A stretch of DNA of 64,000 nt, taken from assembly GCF_016744155.1 (NCBI RefSeq), contig NZ_JADGEW010000001.1:487714-551713 (forward strand), read 5' to 3'. Within the stretch, counting starts at the first letter, position 1. Each line of letters starts with the position of its first letter. The translations under genes were made by a program, and so were the position numbers. The DNA comes from Amphritea sp. (GTDB taxonomy: Bacteria; Pseudomonadota; Gammaproteobacteria; Pseudomonadales; Balneatricaceae). Under the pieces are notes generated by a model, which ran no database searches, was not told the DNA's origin, and saw only the letters and a list, made by a program, of their open reading frames with translations. This document shows, piece by piece, positions 30,870 to 39,306 of the stretch.

Positions 30870-32006
30870 ATGGCTGATTTTCAGCGCAGTATGCCGGATG
30901 CTCAGCCCCACCTGGCCCGTCGTCGGGGGTTGTGGTCCCACACCCGTCTGGACGCCTGGTTGTTGCTTTTTATTTTGATTCTCTGTGGCTATGGCTTATT
31001 GGTTCTGTATAGCGCCTCAGGGGGCGATATAGACTATGTAGTTCGTCAGGCGATTCGGATGGCCGCCGGTTTTTTCATCATGATATTACTGGCGCAAATG
31101 CGGCCCCGGCTGTTTGCTCGCTGGGCGCCCGCATTGTATGTGATTAGCCTGGGGCTGTTAGTGGCGGTTTTGCTGTTTGGTGTGGGTGCTAAAGGTGCGC
31201 AGCGCTGGATTGCGCTACCGGGGTTTCGTTTTCAGCCAGCAGAGGTTGTTAAGCTGGTACTGCCTTTAATGATTGCCGGTTACCTGGCTAACCGTCCACT
31301 GCCGCCAAGTTTTCGTCATATTATGATTTCACTGGTACTGATCTTTCTGCCGGTGGTGTTGATTATGAAGCAGCCTGATCTGGGTACTTCCTTGCTGATA
31401 GCCGCTTCAGGTGTGTTTGTTTTATTGCTTTCAGGTATCTATTGGCGCTATATCTTTGGTGCTTTAGCGGTTGCTGCCACTGGCCTGCCAGGGCTGTGGA
31501 TGGTGATGAAGGACTATCAGAAACAGCGGGTATTAACTTTTCTCGACCCGGAAAGTGATCCTCTGGGAGCGGGCTGGAATATTATCCAGTCAAAAGCAGC
31601 GATTGGCTCCGGGGGTATCGATGGCAAGGGGTGGATGTTGGGTACCCAGTCACAGCTAGACTTTCTGCCGGAAAGCCATACCGATTTTATCATCGCGGTA
31701 ATGGCGGAAGAGCTGGGTATGATCGGGGTGCTGCTATTACTATTTATCTATCTGTTGATTATTGCCAGAGGCTTGGTGATTGCGGCTAAAGCTCAGGATA
31801 GTTTTGGTCGGCTGGTAGCCGGCAGTGTTACCCTGACATTTTTTGTCTATGTGTTTGTTAATATCGGCATGGTGTGTGGCTTGTTGCCTGTAGTAGGTGT
31901 GCCGTTGCCGTTAGTGAGTTATGGCGGTACCTCGATAGTGACGCTGATGGCGGGGTTTGGTCTGTTAATGTCGGTGCAGGCGCATAGACAGATGATCAGT
32001 CACTAG
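30870..32006 (+). CDS. rodA: Rod shape-determining protein RodA (SEDS glycosyltransferase)
   Basis: SEDS-family peptidoglycan polymerase of the elongasome, partner of PBP2 encoded immediately upstream (TAA directly followed by ATG). The 378-residue product has about ten membrane segments. Family signatures: GAKGAQRWIALPGFRFQPAEVVKL, KQPDLGTSLLIAASG, and PLVSYGGTSIVTLMAGFGLL; the large loop holds FLDPESDPLGAGWNIIQSKAAIGSGG, and FLPESHTDFI follows, with the catalytic Asp region. Assignment is secure. Confidence 0.97.
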   Translation: MADFQRSMPDAQPHLARRRGLWSHTRLDAWLLLFILILCGYGLLVLYSASGGDIDYVVRQAIRMAAGFFIMILLAQMRPRLFARWAPALYVISLGLLVAVLLFGVGAKGAQRWIALPGFRFQPAEVVKLVLPLMIAGYLANRPLPPSFRHIMISLVLIFLPVVLIMKQPDLGTSLLIAASGVFVLLLSGIYWRYIFGALAVAATGLPGLWMVMKDYQKQRVLTFLDPESDPLGAGWNIIQSKAAIGSGGIDGKGWMLGTQSQLDFLPESHTDFIIAVMAEELGMIGVLLLLFIYLLIIARGLVIAAKAQDSFGRLVAGSVTLTFFVYVFVNIGMVCGLLPVVGVPLPLVSYGGTSIVTLMAGFGLLMSVQAHRQMISH

Positions 32007-32141
32007 TGGTTGTCTTCTTGGCGAAGAATAAGCATAGTAATTGAGCGGTTTTGTTGTCAGGACTCTGTGATACAGTCACTCTTTCGACTGATGGTTATTT
32101 GAGTCAATACTATTCGAGTCAGTGTTAATCAAATAAGGGAT

Positions 32142-32185
32142 ACCAGGTTGCGATTGTACCTGGTGAGAGGTCAAGGTTAAGACCT
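32142..32185 (+). repeat. Hairpins in the rodA-mltB intergenic region
   Basis: ACCAGGT (32142-32148) and ACCTGGT (32158-32164) form a 7-bp stem with a 9-base loop. Right after it AGGTC (32168-32172) can pair with GACCT (32181-32185), or AAGGT with ACCTT around TAAG. They lie just before the mltB start and are not followed by a T run, so they are more likely leader structure or an operator than a terminator. Confidence 0.4.
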
Positions 32186-32215
32186 TAATGAAGCAGCCTC
32201 AAAAGGTGGAGATAT

Positions 32216-33223
32216 ATGTTCAGAGCTAAAATTTCAGGATTGCTGGCCGGAGTTGTACTGAGTACCGGACTTGCGTGGGTGCCACAGGTTGTGGCACATG
32301 GCTATGGCGATCATCCCAGGGCGCAACAGTTTATCTCCGAAATGGGTAAAGAGGGTTTTGATGAGGAAAACATCAGAACCATTTTACGTTCAGCAGAGCG
32401 TAAGGAAAGTATTCTTAAAGCTATCTCCCGTCCGGCTGAAAAACGCCTGAACTGGGGCGAGTATCGTAATATATTTCTCAAGGATAAGCGCATCGATCAA
32501 GGCGTTGAATTTTGGGGGAAGTATAAAGCGGCATTGGAACGGGCGGAGAAAACCTACGGTATTCCGGCAGAAATTATTGTGGCAATTATCGGTGTGGAAA
32601 CCCGTTATGGGCGTAACATGGGCAGTTACCGGGTGATCGATGCCCTTTCTACGCTAGGGTTTGATTATCCGCCGCGCGGTAAGTTTTTTAAAGGCCAGTT
32701 GAAAGAATACTTCTACCTTTTGAGGGACGAGAAGGCTGATCCATTCAGCCTGAAAGGTTCTTACGCCGGTGCGATGGGTTTTGGTCAGTTCATTCCCAGT
32801 AGTTTTCGCAGCTTTGCCGTTGATTTCGATGGTGATGGCAAAAAAGATATTTGGAATAACCCCGTTGATGCGATCGGTAGCGTAGCTAACTACTTCAATG
32901 CTCATGGCTGGAAAGCCGGTGAGCCGGTGCGCAGTAATGTGGTGATACGTGAGCTGGCGGATGAAACCTGGATTAATGCCGACCTTAAGCCGAAGGTTAC
33001 CCTTGAAGAGTGGACTCGACGAGGTATTAATACCCGTCAGGGGCTCGATAAAGAGGATAAGGCAACTTTGTTGCGGATGGAATCTAAGGGCGAGTTTCAG
33101 CACTGGTTCGGGCTACATAATTTCTATGTAATTACCCGCTATAATCACAGCCGGCTTTACGCTATGGCGGTTTATGAATTAAGCCAGGCGGTAGCAAAAA
33201 AACGCAATGGGGTCGCAGGGTAA
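32216..33223 (+). CDS. mltB: Lytic murein transglycosylase B
   Basis: Cleaves the MurNAc-GlcNAc bond of peptidoglycan with formation of 1,6-anhydroMurNAc. The 335-residue product has a signal peptide with cleavage near VVAHG and no lipobox cysteine, so it looks soluble periplasmic rather than an outer-membrane lipoprotein like E. coli MltB; Pseudomonas also has soluble SltB-type enzymes. The catalytic glutamate is in AIIGVETRYGRNMGSYRVIDALSTLGFDYPPR; GAMGFGQFIPSSFRSFAVDFDGDG includes the EF-hand-like calcium loop. A GGTGGAG precedes the ATG, and rlpA follows 3 bases after its stop. Confidence 0.94.
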   Translation: MFRAKISGLLAGVVLSTGLAWVPQVVAHGYGDHPRAQQFISEMGKEGFDEENIRTILRSAERKESILKAISRPAEKRLNWGEYRNIFLKDKRIDQGVEFWGKYKAALERAEKTYGIPAEIIVAIIGVETRYGRNMGSYRVIDALSTLGFDYPPRGKFFKGQLKEYFYLLRDEKADPFSLKGSYAGAMGFGQFIPSSFRSFAVDFDGDGKKDIWNNPVDAIGSVANYFNAHGWKAGEPVRSNVVIRELADETWINADLKPKVTLEEWTRRGINTRQGLDKEDKATLLRMESKGEFQHWFGLHNFYVITRYNHSRLYAMAVYELSQAVAKKRNGVAG

Positions 33224-33226
33224 ACG

Positions 33227-34075
33227 ATGAAAAGAGTCTTCCTTAATCTGATTGCGCTGACGATACTGGTGATTATTGGCGGTTGTTCTTCTTCCAGTGG
33301 TCGTTATGCTGTCGAGCAAGATTATGGACCTTCCAGTAAAGTAGATGTGTCGAATGTGCCGGATGCGGTCCCCCGGGTTGAGCCGAAAAGCCGGGGCGGT
33401 AATAAGAGCCCTTATACAGTGCTGGGGAAAAGCTATCATGTAATGTCATCCAGTGCTGGCTATAAAGAGCGTGGGGTCGCCTCCTGGTATGGCAAGAAGT
33501 TTCATGGGCATAAAACCTCAAATGGCGAAACTTACAATATGTACGCGATGAGCGCTGCTCATAAATCACTGCCGCTACCTAGTTATGTTCAGGTTACCAA
33601 TCTGAAAAATGGCCGGAAAGTGATTGTCAGGGTTAATGATCGAGGGCCTTTCCATGGTGGTCGGATTATAGATCTCTCTTATGCTGCAGCTTCTAAACTG
33701 GATATGCTGGGGCAGGGGACCGCGAAGATTGAAGTTGAAGCGATCGATCCTAAACGCTGGAGTGGTTCCTCTGCTGGAGTGGTTCGTGCTCTACCGGCCG
33801 CAACGCTAACACCGGTGTCGGCTGGAAGTGGTTCTGCCTCGGCTCCTCGTTTTCTTCAGGTCGGTGCGTTTGGCTTAGAAACAACCGCGGCTGAAGCGGT
33901 TAATCAACTGCAGGCGATGCTTCCGGGGTATCAGCTACGTGTGGTGCCGCTAACATTGAAAGATCGGACGCTCTATCGGGTTCAGGTAGGGCCTGTGCAA
34001 CTGAATGCGAACCTGGCTGAACTGGTGTCCAGAATAGAAGCGGCAGGCTATCTGCGGCCACATTTGGTAGACTAA
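33227..34075 (+). CDS. rlpA: Septal ring lytic transglycosylase RlpA (lipoprotein)
   Basis: Outer-membrane lipoprotein that cleaves denuded glycan strands and binds septal peptidoglycan. The 282-residue product has a signal with lipobox IIGGC (lipidated Cys about residue 23). The double-psi beta-barrel domain (residues about 82-175) includes GVASWYGKKFHGHKTSNGE, AHKSLPLPSYVQVTNL and VRVNDRGPFHGGRIIDLS, with the catalytic acidic residues. A C-terminal SPOR domain (RFLQVGAFG through YRVQVGPVQ) targets septal glycans. It is 3 bases after mltB, so the two hydrolases are coexpressed. Confidence 0.95.
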   Translation: MKRVFLNLIALTILVIIGGCSSSSGRYAVEQDYGPSSKVDVSNVPDAVPRVEPKSRGGNKSPYTVLGKSYHVMSSSAGYKERGVASWYGKKFHGHKTSNGETYNMYAMSAAHKSLPLPSYVQVTNLKNGRKVIVRVNDRGPFHGGRIIDLSYAAASKLDMLGQGTAKIEVEAIDPKRWSGSSAGVVRALPAATLTPVSAGSGSASAPRFLQVGAFGLETTAAEAVNQLQAMLPGYQLRVVPLTLKDRTLYRVQVGPVQLNANLAELVSRIEAAGYLRPHLVD

Positions 34076-34183
34076 GCGTTGCTAAATAAAATGTTATTCA
34101 AGCCTTAAAGAACCATTATGTGATTTTTAGGTCCCATCAGTATCTGGATCCTCTGTAACCGTAAATAAAGTACATATAAAACC

Positions 34184-35338
34184 ATGATTAAAAAAATTGC
34201 TCTTCGTTCTGCCCTGCTGCTGATGGTTATATTTGCTCTGCCTGTTCAGGCGGCAAAGATAACACCAGCCCCACCTCAGGTTGCTGCCCGTGCCTATATC
34301 GTTATTGATGCAGACACCGGTAAGGTGATTATGGCTAATCGAGAGGAGGAGCGTTTTCCACCGGCCAGCCTGACTAAAATGATGACCAGCTATATCCTGG
34401 AATCAGAACTGACTAAGGGAAACGTTAGTAAAACAGATCTGGTGCCTATATCGGTGAAAGCTTGGCGTGCGCCAGGGTCACGGATGTTTATTCAGGAAGG
34501 GACTCAGGTATTACTGAGTGATCTGATGAAAGGTATTGTTATTCAGTCGGGCAACGATGCCAGTGTGGCGGTAGCGGAATATATCGCGGGTAGCGAGGCT
34601 GCTTTTGCGGACATGATGAACCAGCATGCTGTACAGCTGGGAATGAATAGCAGTCACTTTATGAACGCTACAGGGCTGCCTGCCGAGGAACATTACTCCT
34701 CTGCTAAAGATCTGGCGTTATTGGCTCAGGCTATCATTCAAAATTACCCTGAACATTACGGTGTTTATTCTGAAAAATACTTCACCTATAACAAAATCCG
34801 TCAGCCAAACCGTAATAAGCTATTGTGGCGTGATGATTCAGTTGATGGTCTGAAAACCGGTCATACCGATGCTGCAGGATACTGTCTGGTAGCCTCCGCT
34901 AAACGTGACGGTATGCGCTTAATTACCGTGGTTATGGGGACAAATAGTGAGGAAGCACGGGCTCAGGAAAGTCAGAAGCTACTTGCTTATGCATTCCGTT
35001 ACTTCCGCACCCATAAACTTTACGATGCCGGTCAGGTACTGGAAACGACTAAAGTCTGGGCGGGCCAGCAGGATAAGCTAAGCGTTGGGTTGACTAATGC
35101 GATGGCAATAACCATTCCCCGCGGTGAGAGTGAGCAGCTTCGGGCGGTACTGGATCTGGATAAAGTAATCAAAGCACCGATACAGAAAGGTCAGAGTTTC
35201 GGTACTCTGAAAGTGATGCTAGAGGGCAAACTTGTCGCAGAAGCTCCGGTTGTAGCGCTGGAAAGTATTAATGAAGCGGGATTGTTGCAGCGTATCTGGG
35301 ATGCAGTTGCGCTATTCTTTTATAATCTGATCAACTGA
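34184..35338 (+). CDS. dacA: D-alanyl-D-alanine carboxypeptidase (PBP5/6 type)
   Basis: Removes the terminal D-Ala from stem pentapeptides and so limits cross-linking. The 384-residue product has a signal peptide ending near VQAA, the three penicillin-binding motifs S62-LTK65 (FPPASLTKMM), S122-G-N124 (IVIQSGNDASVA) and K224-T-G226 (VDGLKTGHTDAAGYC), and a C-terminal PBP5_C beta domain ending in an amphipathic helix (LLQRIWDAVALFFYNLIN) that anchors it to the inner membrane. No clear ribosome-binding site is visible before the ATG. An inverted repeat and the D-amino acid transaminase gene follow. Confidence 0.96.
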   Translation: MIKKIALRSALLLMVIFALPVQAAKITPAPPQVAARAYIVIDADTGKVIMANREEERFPPASLTKMMTSYILESELTKGNVSKTDLVPISVKAWRAPGSRMFIQEGTQVLLSDLMKGIVIQSGNDASVAVAEYIAGSEAAFADMMNQHAVQLGMNSSHFMNATGLPAEEHYSSAKDLALLAQAIIQNYPEHYGVYSEKYFTYNKIRQPNRNKLLWRDDSVDGLKTGHTDAAGYCLVASAKRDGMRLITVVMGTNSEEARAQESQKLLAYAFRYFRTHKLYDAGQVLETTKVWAGQQDKLSVGLTNAMAITIPRGESEQLRAVLDLDKVIKAPIQKGQSFGTLKVMLEGKLVAEAPVVALESINEAGLLQRIWDAVALFFYNLIN

Positions 35339-35357
35339 GTATCCGGCTCTGAGGAAT

Positions 35358-35396
35358 AGATGCCCGGGCTTAGGAATGGACTAAGTCCGGGCATCT
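35358..35396. repeat. 16-bp inverted repeat between dacA and dat
   Basis: AGATGCCCGGGCTTAG and CTAAGTCCGGGCATCT are complementary over all 16 positions with one G-T pair and a 7-base loop. No T run follows on either strand beyond a few bases, so it is a poor intrinsic terminator. It ends 14 bases before the dat ATG. Confidence 0.8.
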
Positions 35397-35410
35397 GTCG
35401 TTAAACGAAG

Positions 35411-36262
35411 ATGAAAACTGTATATCTGAACGGTGAATATATCGCTGCAGACAAAGCCCAGGTCTCTGTATTTGACCGGGGTTTTCTGTTTGGCGATAGC
35501 GTTTATGAAGTGATCCCTTTTTATCAGGGCCAGGGTTTCCGGCTGGATGAGCATCTGCAGCGACTCGGGCATAGTTTGCGAGGGGTTCAGATCAGTGCAG
35601 AGTTTGATTGGAAAGAGATTCTGACCCGTTTAGTTGAATTAAATGGCGGGGGGAATTTGTCGGTTTATCTGCAGATTAGTCGGGGGAGTTCGGGTAGCCG
35701 AAGCCACATCTATGATGCAGATATGACCCCGACGGTGTTTGCCAGCTGTAGTCCTATAAAAGATATCTATGATGCGGGCCTCGATTCAGTTGACGGTGTC
35801 CGGGCAATTGTCACCGCAGACCTGCGCTGGGGGCGTTGTGATATCAAAAGCACTGGCTTGTTACCGAATATACTGGTGATGCAGCAGGCACGCCAGGCCG
35901 GCGTAGAAGAAGCACTGATGATTCGTGATGGGCTGTTAACTGAAGGGGCTTCCTGTAATCTGTTTCTGGTCGATAAAGGGGTGATTTATACTCCGAAGCG
36001 AGGTTCAGATATTCTTGGCGGTACCACCCGGGAACTGATTTTACAGTTAGCCGATGAAAACGGTATTCCTGCGCAGGAAGTTGATATCGACTACGAGCGT
36101 CTGCTAGCTGCAGATGAGGTTTGGGTTAGTAGCTCCACCCGGGCTGTAGTTCCGGTGCTTGAAATTGATGGTCAGCCGGTGGCTGATGGAAAGAAAGGGC
36201 CGTTATGGGCTCGTATGTTTGAATTATTTACCTGTTATCAGCGCGACCTGATGAAAGGTTGA
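35411..36262 (+). CDS. dat: D-amino acid aminotransferase (PLP class IV)
   Basis: PLP fold-type IV transaminase, best match D-alanine transaminase, which interconverts D-alanine and D-glutamate with their 2-oxo acids. The 283-residue product begins MKTVYLNGEYIAADKAQVSVFDRGFLFGDSVYEVI; the PLP lysine is K146 in RWGRCDIKSTGLLPN, and ALMIRDGLLTEGASCNLFLV plus ILGGTTRELIL bind the cofactor phosphate. FDRGFLFGDSVYEV favours Dat over branched-chain IlvE. Its place between dacA and ybeD-lipB-lipA is shared with Pseudomonas. 4-amino-4-deoxychorismate lyase is a less likely alternative. Confidence 0.85.
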   Translation: MKTVYLNGEYIAADKAQVSVFDRGFLFGDSVYEVIPFYQGQGFRLDEHLQRLGHSLRGVQISAEFDWKEILTRLVELNGGGNLSVYLQISRGSSGSRSHIYDADMTPTVFASCSPIKDIYDAGLDSVDGVRAIVTADLRWGRCDIKSTGLLPNILVMQQARQAGVEEALMIRDGLLTEGASCNLFLVDKGVIYTPKRGSDILGGTTRELILQLADENGIPAQEVDIDYERLLAADEVWVSSSTRAVVPVLEIDGQPVADGKKGPLWARMFELFTCYQRDLMKG

Positions 36263-36279
36263 GTGACCGAGAGAGAGTT

Positions 36280-36561
36280 ATGGCCCAGAAAACTGAGCAA
36301 GAAGCACCCAAAATTGAATTTCCCTGTGCGGATTATCCGATTAAGATAATTGGCCGGGCGGGGCCTGATTTTAAAGAGCTGGTGATCGATATTGTTCGCC
36401 AGTATGCCCCTGATCTGGATCTGAGTAAGGTTGACGAGCAGGACAGTAAAAAAGGCACTTTTACCTCTGTGCGAATGAAGGTTACGGCTACCGGTGCCGA
36501 CCAGCTGGATGCGATGCATAAGGCGTTGAAAGCGACTGGCCGTGTTCAGATGGTGATTTGA
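36280..36561 (+). CDS. ybeD: DUF493 protein YbeD
   Basis: Small cytoplasmic ACT-like protein of unknown role, conserved before lipB. From ATG 36280, with GAGAGAG just upstream, the product is 93 residues ([20 protein letters not shown]); an in-frame TTG at 36259 would overlap the dat stop and add seven residues. Family motifs [50 protein letters not shown] agree with E. coli YbeD (87 residues). Its TGA stop overlaps the lipB ATG by one base. Confidence 0.93.
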   Translation: MAQKTEQEAPKIEFPCADYPIKIIGRAGPDFKELVIDIVRQYAPDLDLSKVDEQDSKKGTFTSVRMKVTATGADQLDAMHKALKATGRVQMVI

Positions 36562-37250
36562 TGGCGCCGTCTGAACCTTTGGTAGTCCAGGTATCTGAAA
36601 AAATTGTTATTCGTGATCTGGGGTTAGTTGAGTATCAACCCACCTGGTTGACGATGCAGAATTTCACCGCCAGCCGAGATGCTGAGACAGTAGACGAAAT
36701 CTGGTTGCTGGAACATCACCCTGTGTTTACTCAGGGCCAGGCTGGCAACGAGTCACATCTGTTAACGACTGGAGATATTCCGGTGGTTAAGGTTGATCGG
36801 GGTGGTCAGGTCACTTATCACGGGCCGGGACAGCTGGTGGTTTATCTGTTGCTTAATTTGCGGCGGAAAAAATTTGGTGTAAGAGAACTGGTTGCACGGA
36901 TGGAAGCCAGTATTGTTGAGTTATTGGCGAGTTTCGGTGTCGAGGCGTATGCCAAGCCTGATGCTCCCGGTGTCTACGTCAATGAAGCAAAGATTTGCTC
37001 GCTGGGATTGCGAGTACGTAAAGGCTGCTCATTCCATGGGCTAGCGTTTAATCTGGATATGGATCTGGAACCCTTTAATCGGATAAACCCATGTGGTTAT
37101 GCGGGTATGGCAGTTACCCGTCTGACCAATATAGCAGACAATATAGACCGGGAATTCGTTAAAGATTCACTTATAGAAATACTGGTGAAAAGACTCGGCT
37201 ACATCGAGCGCGCCAATGCTAATTCGCTGGAAGATATAGATGTCAGATAA
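36561..37250 (+). CDS. lipB: Octanoyl-ACP:protein N-octanoyltransferase LipB
   Basis: Transfers octanoyl from acyl carrier protein to lipoyl domains, the first step of lipoate assembly. Start at ATG 36561, overlapping the ybeD stop (TGATG), gives 229 residues. Conserved parts: [20 protein letters not shown], catalytic K144 in [27 protein letters not shown], and the acyl-binding C178 in [14 protein letters not shown]. lipA starts within its last codons, so LipB and LipA are translationally coupled. Confidence 0.97.
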   Translation: MAPSEPLVVQVSEKIVIRDLGLVEYQPTWLTMQNFTASRDAETVDEIWLLEHHPVFTQGQAGNESHLLTTGDIPVVKVDRGGQVTYHGPGQLVVYLLLNLRRKKFGVRELVARMEASIVELLASFGVEAYAKPDAPGVYVNEAKICSLGLRVRKGCSFHGLAFNLDMDLEPFNRINPCGYAGMAVTRLTNIADNIDREFVKDSLIEILVKRLGYIERANANSLEDIDVR

Positions 37251-38274
37251 TAGTGATAAGTTGCAAAGTGCTCAGTCTCAAAGCTCTGAAATTAATAGCT
37301 CTGAGAATCAAAAAGCTAAGCCCAAGCGCGCCGAAGCGGGTGTGAAGTTGCGCGGGGCAGAAAAGGTTGCGCGTATCCCGGTGAAGGTTATTCCGACAGA
37401 ACGGGATCAGATTCTGCGTAAGCCCGAGTGGTTACGGGTCTCTCTGGGGACTACGCCTAAGGTTCAGGGAATCAAAAATAAGCTACGCAAACATAAACTA
37501 GCGTCTGTTTGCGAGGAAGCTAGTTGCCCTAATCTGGGTGAGTGTTTCAGCCATGGTACTGCGACCTTCATGATTATGGGTGATATCTGTACCCGTCGTT
37601 GTCCGTTCTGTGATGTTGCCCATGGACGTCCAAAACCACTCCCTGAGAATGAACCTCATGAATTGGCTGCAGCAATAGCAGATATGGAACTTCGTTATGT
37701 GGTTATCACTTCGGTAGACCGTGATGATCTGCGTGATGGTGGGGCAGAGCACTTTGCCCGCTGTATTACTGAAACCCGTAAAGCGGTGCCGTCGATTCAG
37801 GTGGAAACGCTGGTACCTGACTTCCGGGGTCGTATGGATGTCGCGCTGGATGTTTTGCAGCAGACGCCGCCCGATGTTTTTAACCATAATATGGAAACCG
37901 TACCGCGTTTGTATCGAAAAGTGCGTCCGGGAGCCGACTATAAGTGGTCATTAGAGCTGCTGAAAAAATATAAACAGCGCTGTCCAGATGTTCGGACTAA
38001 GTCGGGTCTGATGGTGGGTGTGGGTGAAACTAAAGAAGAGATCTTCGAAGTTTTAAAAGACCTGAGAGCGCATGATGTGGATATGCTAACGATCGGTCAG
38101 TACCTGCAGCCTAGCCGTGATCATCTGCCGATTGATCGCTATGTAACGCCGGCTGAGTTTGATGAATATGCAAAAGTGGCGAAAGAACTGGGTTTTTCTC
38201 AAGTCGCTAGTGGTCCGCTGGTGCGTTCTTCTTATCATGCAGACCTGCAGGCGAAAGGCGAAGCAATCAGCTAA
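37240..38274 (+). CDS. lipA: Lipoyl synthase (radical SAM)
   Basis: Inserts two sulfur atoms into octanoyl-lipoyl domains. The 344-residue product has the auxiliary cluster cysteines [12 protein letters not shown] and the radical SAM motif CTRRCPFC in [59 protein letters not shown] and the C-terminal [13 protein letters not shown] (the cluster-binding serine) are present. The first 45 residues form a low-complexity Ser/Gln/Lys extension that is longer than in E. coli LipA (321). The next gene overlaps its stop by one base. Confidence 0.97.
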   Translation: MSDNSDKLQSAQSQSSEINSSENQKAKPKRAEAGVKLRGAEKVARIPVKVIPTERDQILRKPEWLRVSLGTTPKVQGIKNKLRKHKLASVCEEASCPNLGECFSHGTATFMIMGDICTRRCPFCDVAHGRPKPLPENEPHELAAAIADMELRYVVITSVDRDDLRDGGAEHFARCITETRKAVPSIQVETLVPDFRGRMDVALDVLQQTPPDVFNHNMETVPRLYRKVRPGADYKWSLELLKKYKQRCPDVRTKSGLMVGVGETKEEIFEVLKDLRAHDVDMLTIGQYLQPSRDHLPIDRYVTPAEFDEYAKVAKELGFSQVASGPLVRSSYHADLQAKGEAIS

Positions 38275-39209
38275 TGAGTCGCTCTCAACTGCTTAAACTG
38301 CTGCTGTCGGTGGTGATCCTGGTGATCACCCTGGCAGTGGTCGAGTATCAGATCGGCTGGTACAGCCTGCTGACCTCATGGCAGGGTTTCTCAGCGGGAA
38401 CTTTAACCTTGCTGGTGATCTTGTCACTCTCTAGTAATGCGCTACGTGCGTTAAGAATTAAAGTCAGTTTTGAGCTCCCCGCCGCTCGTTACCCACAGAT
38501 GTTTTATCTCAGTACCAATCATAATTTATTGAATAATCTGCTGCCGATGCGCACCGGAGAGGTGGCGTTTCCGGTACTGATTAAGCGGTACTTTGGCATC
38601 GGCGTTGTGGAATCTTCTTCGCATCTGCTTTTATACCGACTGCTGGACCTGGTAGCCTTGCTATCAATTGCGGGTGTGTTGGCGCTGTGGCAATCAAATC
38701 AGATGATCTCCATTGCTATCATGCTCGTTACGCTGTTTGGCTTGCTGCTGTTTGATCGTGGTAAGCGGTTGTTGGTCTGGTTACTGGGTCGTTTCAGTAG
38801 CCCGAAGCTAGCTAAGCTGGCGAAGGCGTTCAGTGATCTGCCTACACGTGGCGGTCACTTCGGTGTGATTGTTCTGACCACTTATGCTGTCTGGCTAACT
38901 AAATTGCTGGCGTTTCTTGGGGTGGTGTTGCAACTCTCACAACTGACCCTGGCTCAGGCCGTAACCAGTGTGGCTATTGCTGACTTGTCATCTATCCTGC
39001 CAATCCATGGGGTGGCAGGCTCAGGGACTTTTGAGGCGGCTTTTGTGTTGGCGGGTAAACTGTATGCCATTGATACGACTGCGCTGCTGACAGTCGCTGT
39101 TCAGCTGCACCTGTTTCTTTTACTGATGTCATTTGCGGCCTTTCTGTTAGGTTGGCTGGTGGCGAAAATATTTAACCGTCATTCTTCATTAAAGGCAGAG
39201 GTAGAGTAG
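38274..39209 (+). CDS. Flippase-like membrane protein (lysylphosphatidylglycerol synthase TM/UPF0104 family)
   Basis: A 311-residue inner-membrane protein with about eight segments and no soluble synthetase domain. Family features: ALRALRIKVSFELP after the second helix, YLSTNHNLLNNLLPMRTGEVAFPVLIKRY, LLYRLLDLVALLSI, and the C-terminal LSSILPIHGVAGSGTFEAAFVL. Proteins of this AglD/YbhN/MprF-TM family are thought to handle lipid or polyprenyl-linked substrates across the membrane. It overlaps lipA by one base (TAATG) yet functionally seems to belong with the next three genes, two glycosyltransferases and a PAP2 phosphatase. The substrate is unknown. Confidence 0.8.
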   Translation: MSRSQLLKLLLSVVILVITLAVVEYQIGWYSLLTSWQGFSAGTLTLLVILSLSSNALRALRIKVSFELPAARYPQMFYLSTNHNLLNNLLPMRTGEVAFPVLIKRYFGIGVVESSSHLLLYRLLDLVALLSIAGVLALWQSNQMISIAIMLVTLFGLLLFDRGKRLLVWLLGRFSSPKLAKLAKAFSDLPTRGGHFGVIVLTTYAVWLTKLLAFLGVVLQLSQLTLAQAVTSVAIADLSSILPIHGVAGSGTFEAAFVLAGKLYAIDTTALLTVAVQLHLFLLLMSFAAFLLGWLVAKIFNRHSSLKAEVE

Positions 39210-39306
39210 CCTGCAATGCTAGCAGTCACGGGCATTACCTTCATATCAACGGGGCTTTGTGATAGAGTCCGCTTTAAATTTTGAATAGCCTATATCCGGG
39301 TAAATT

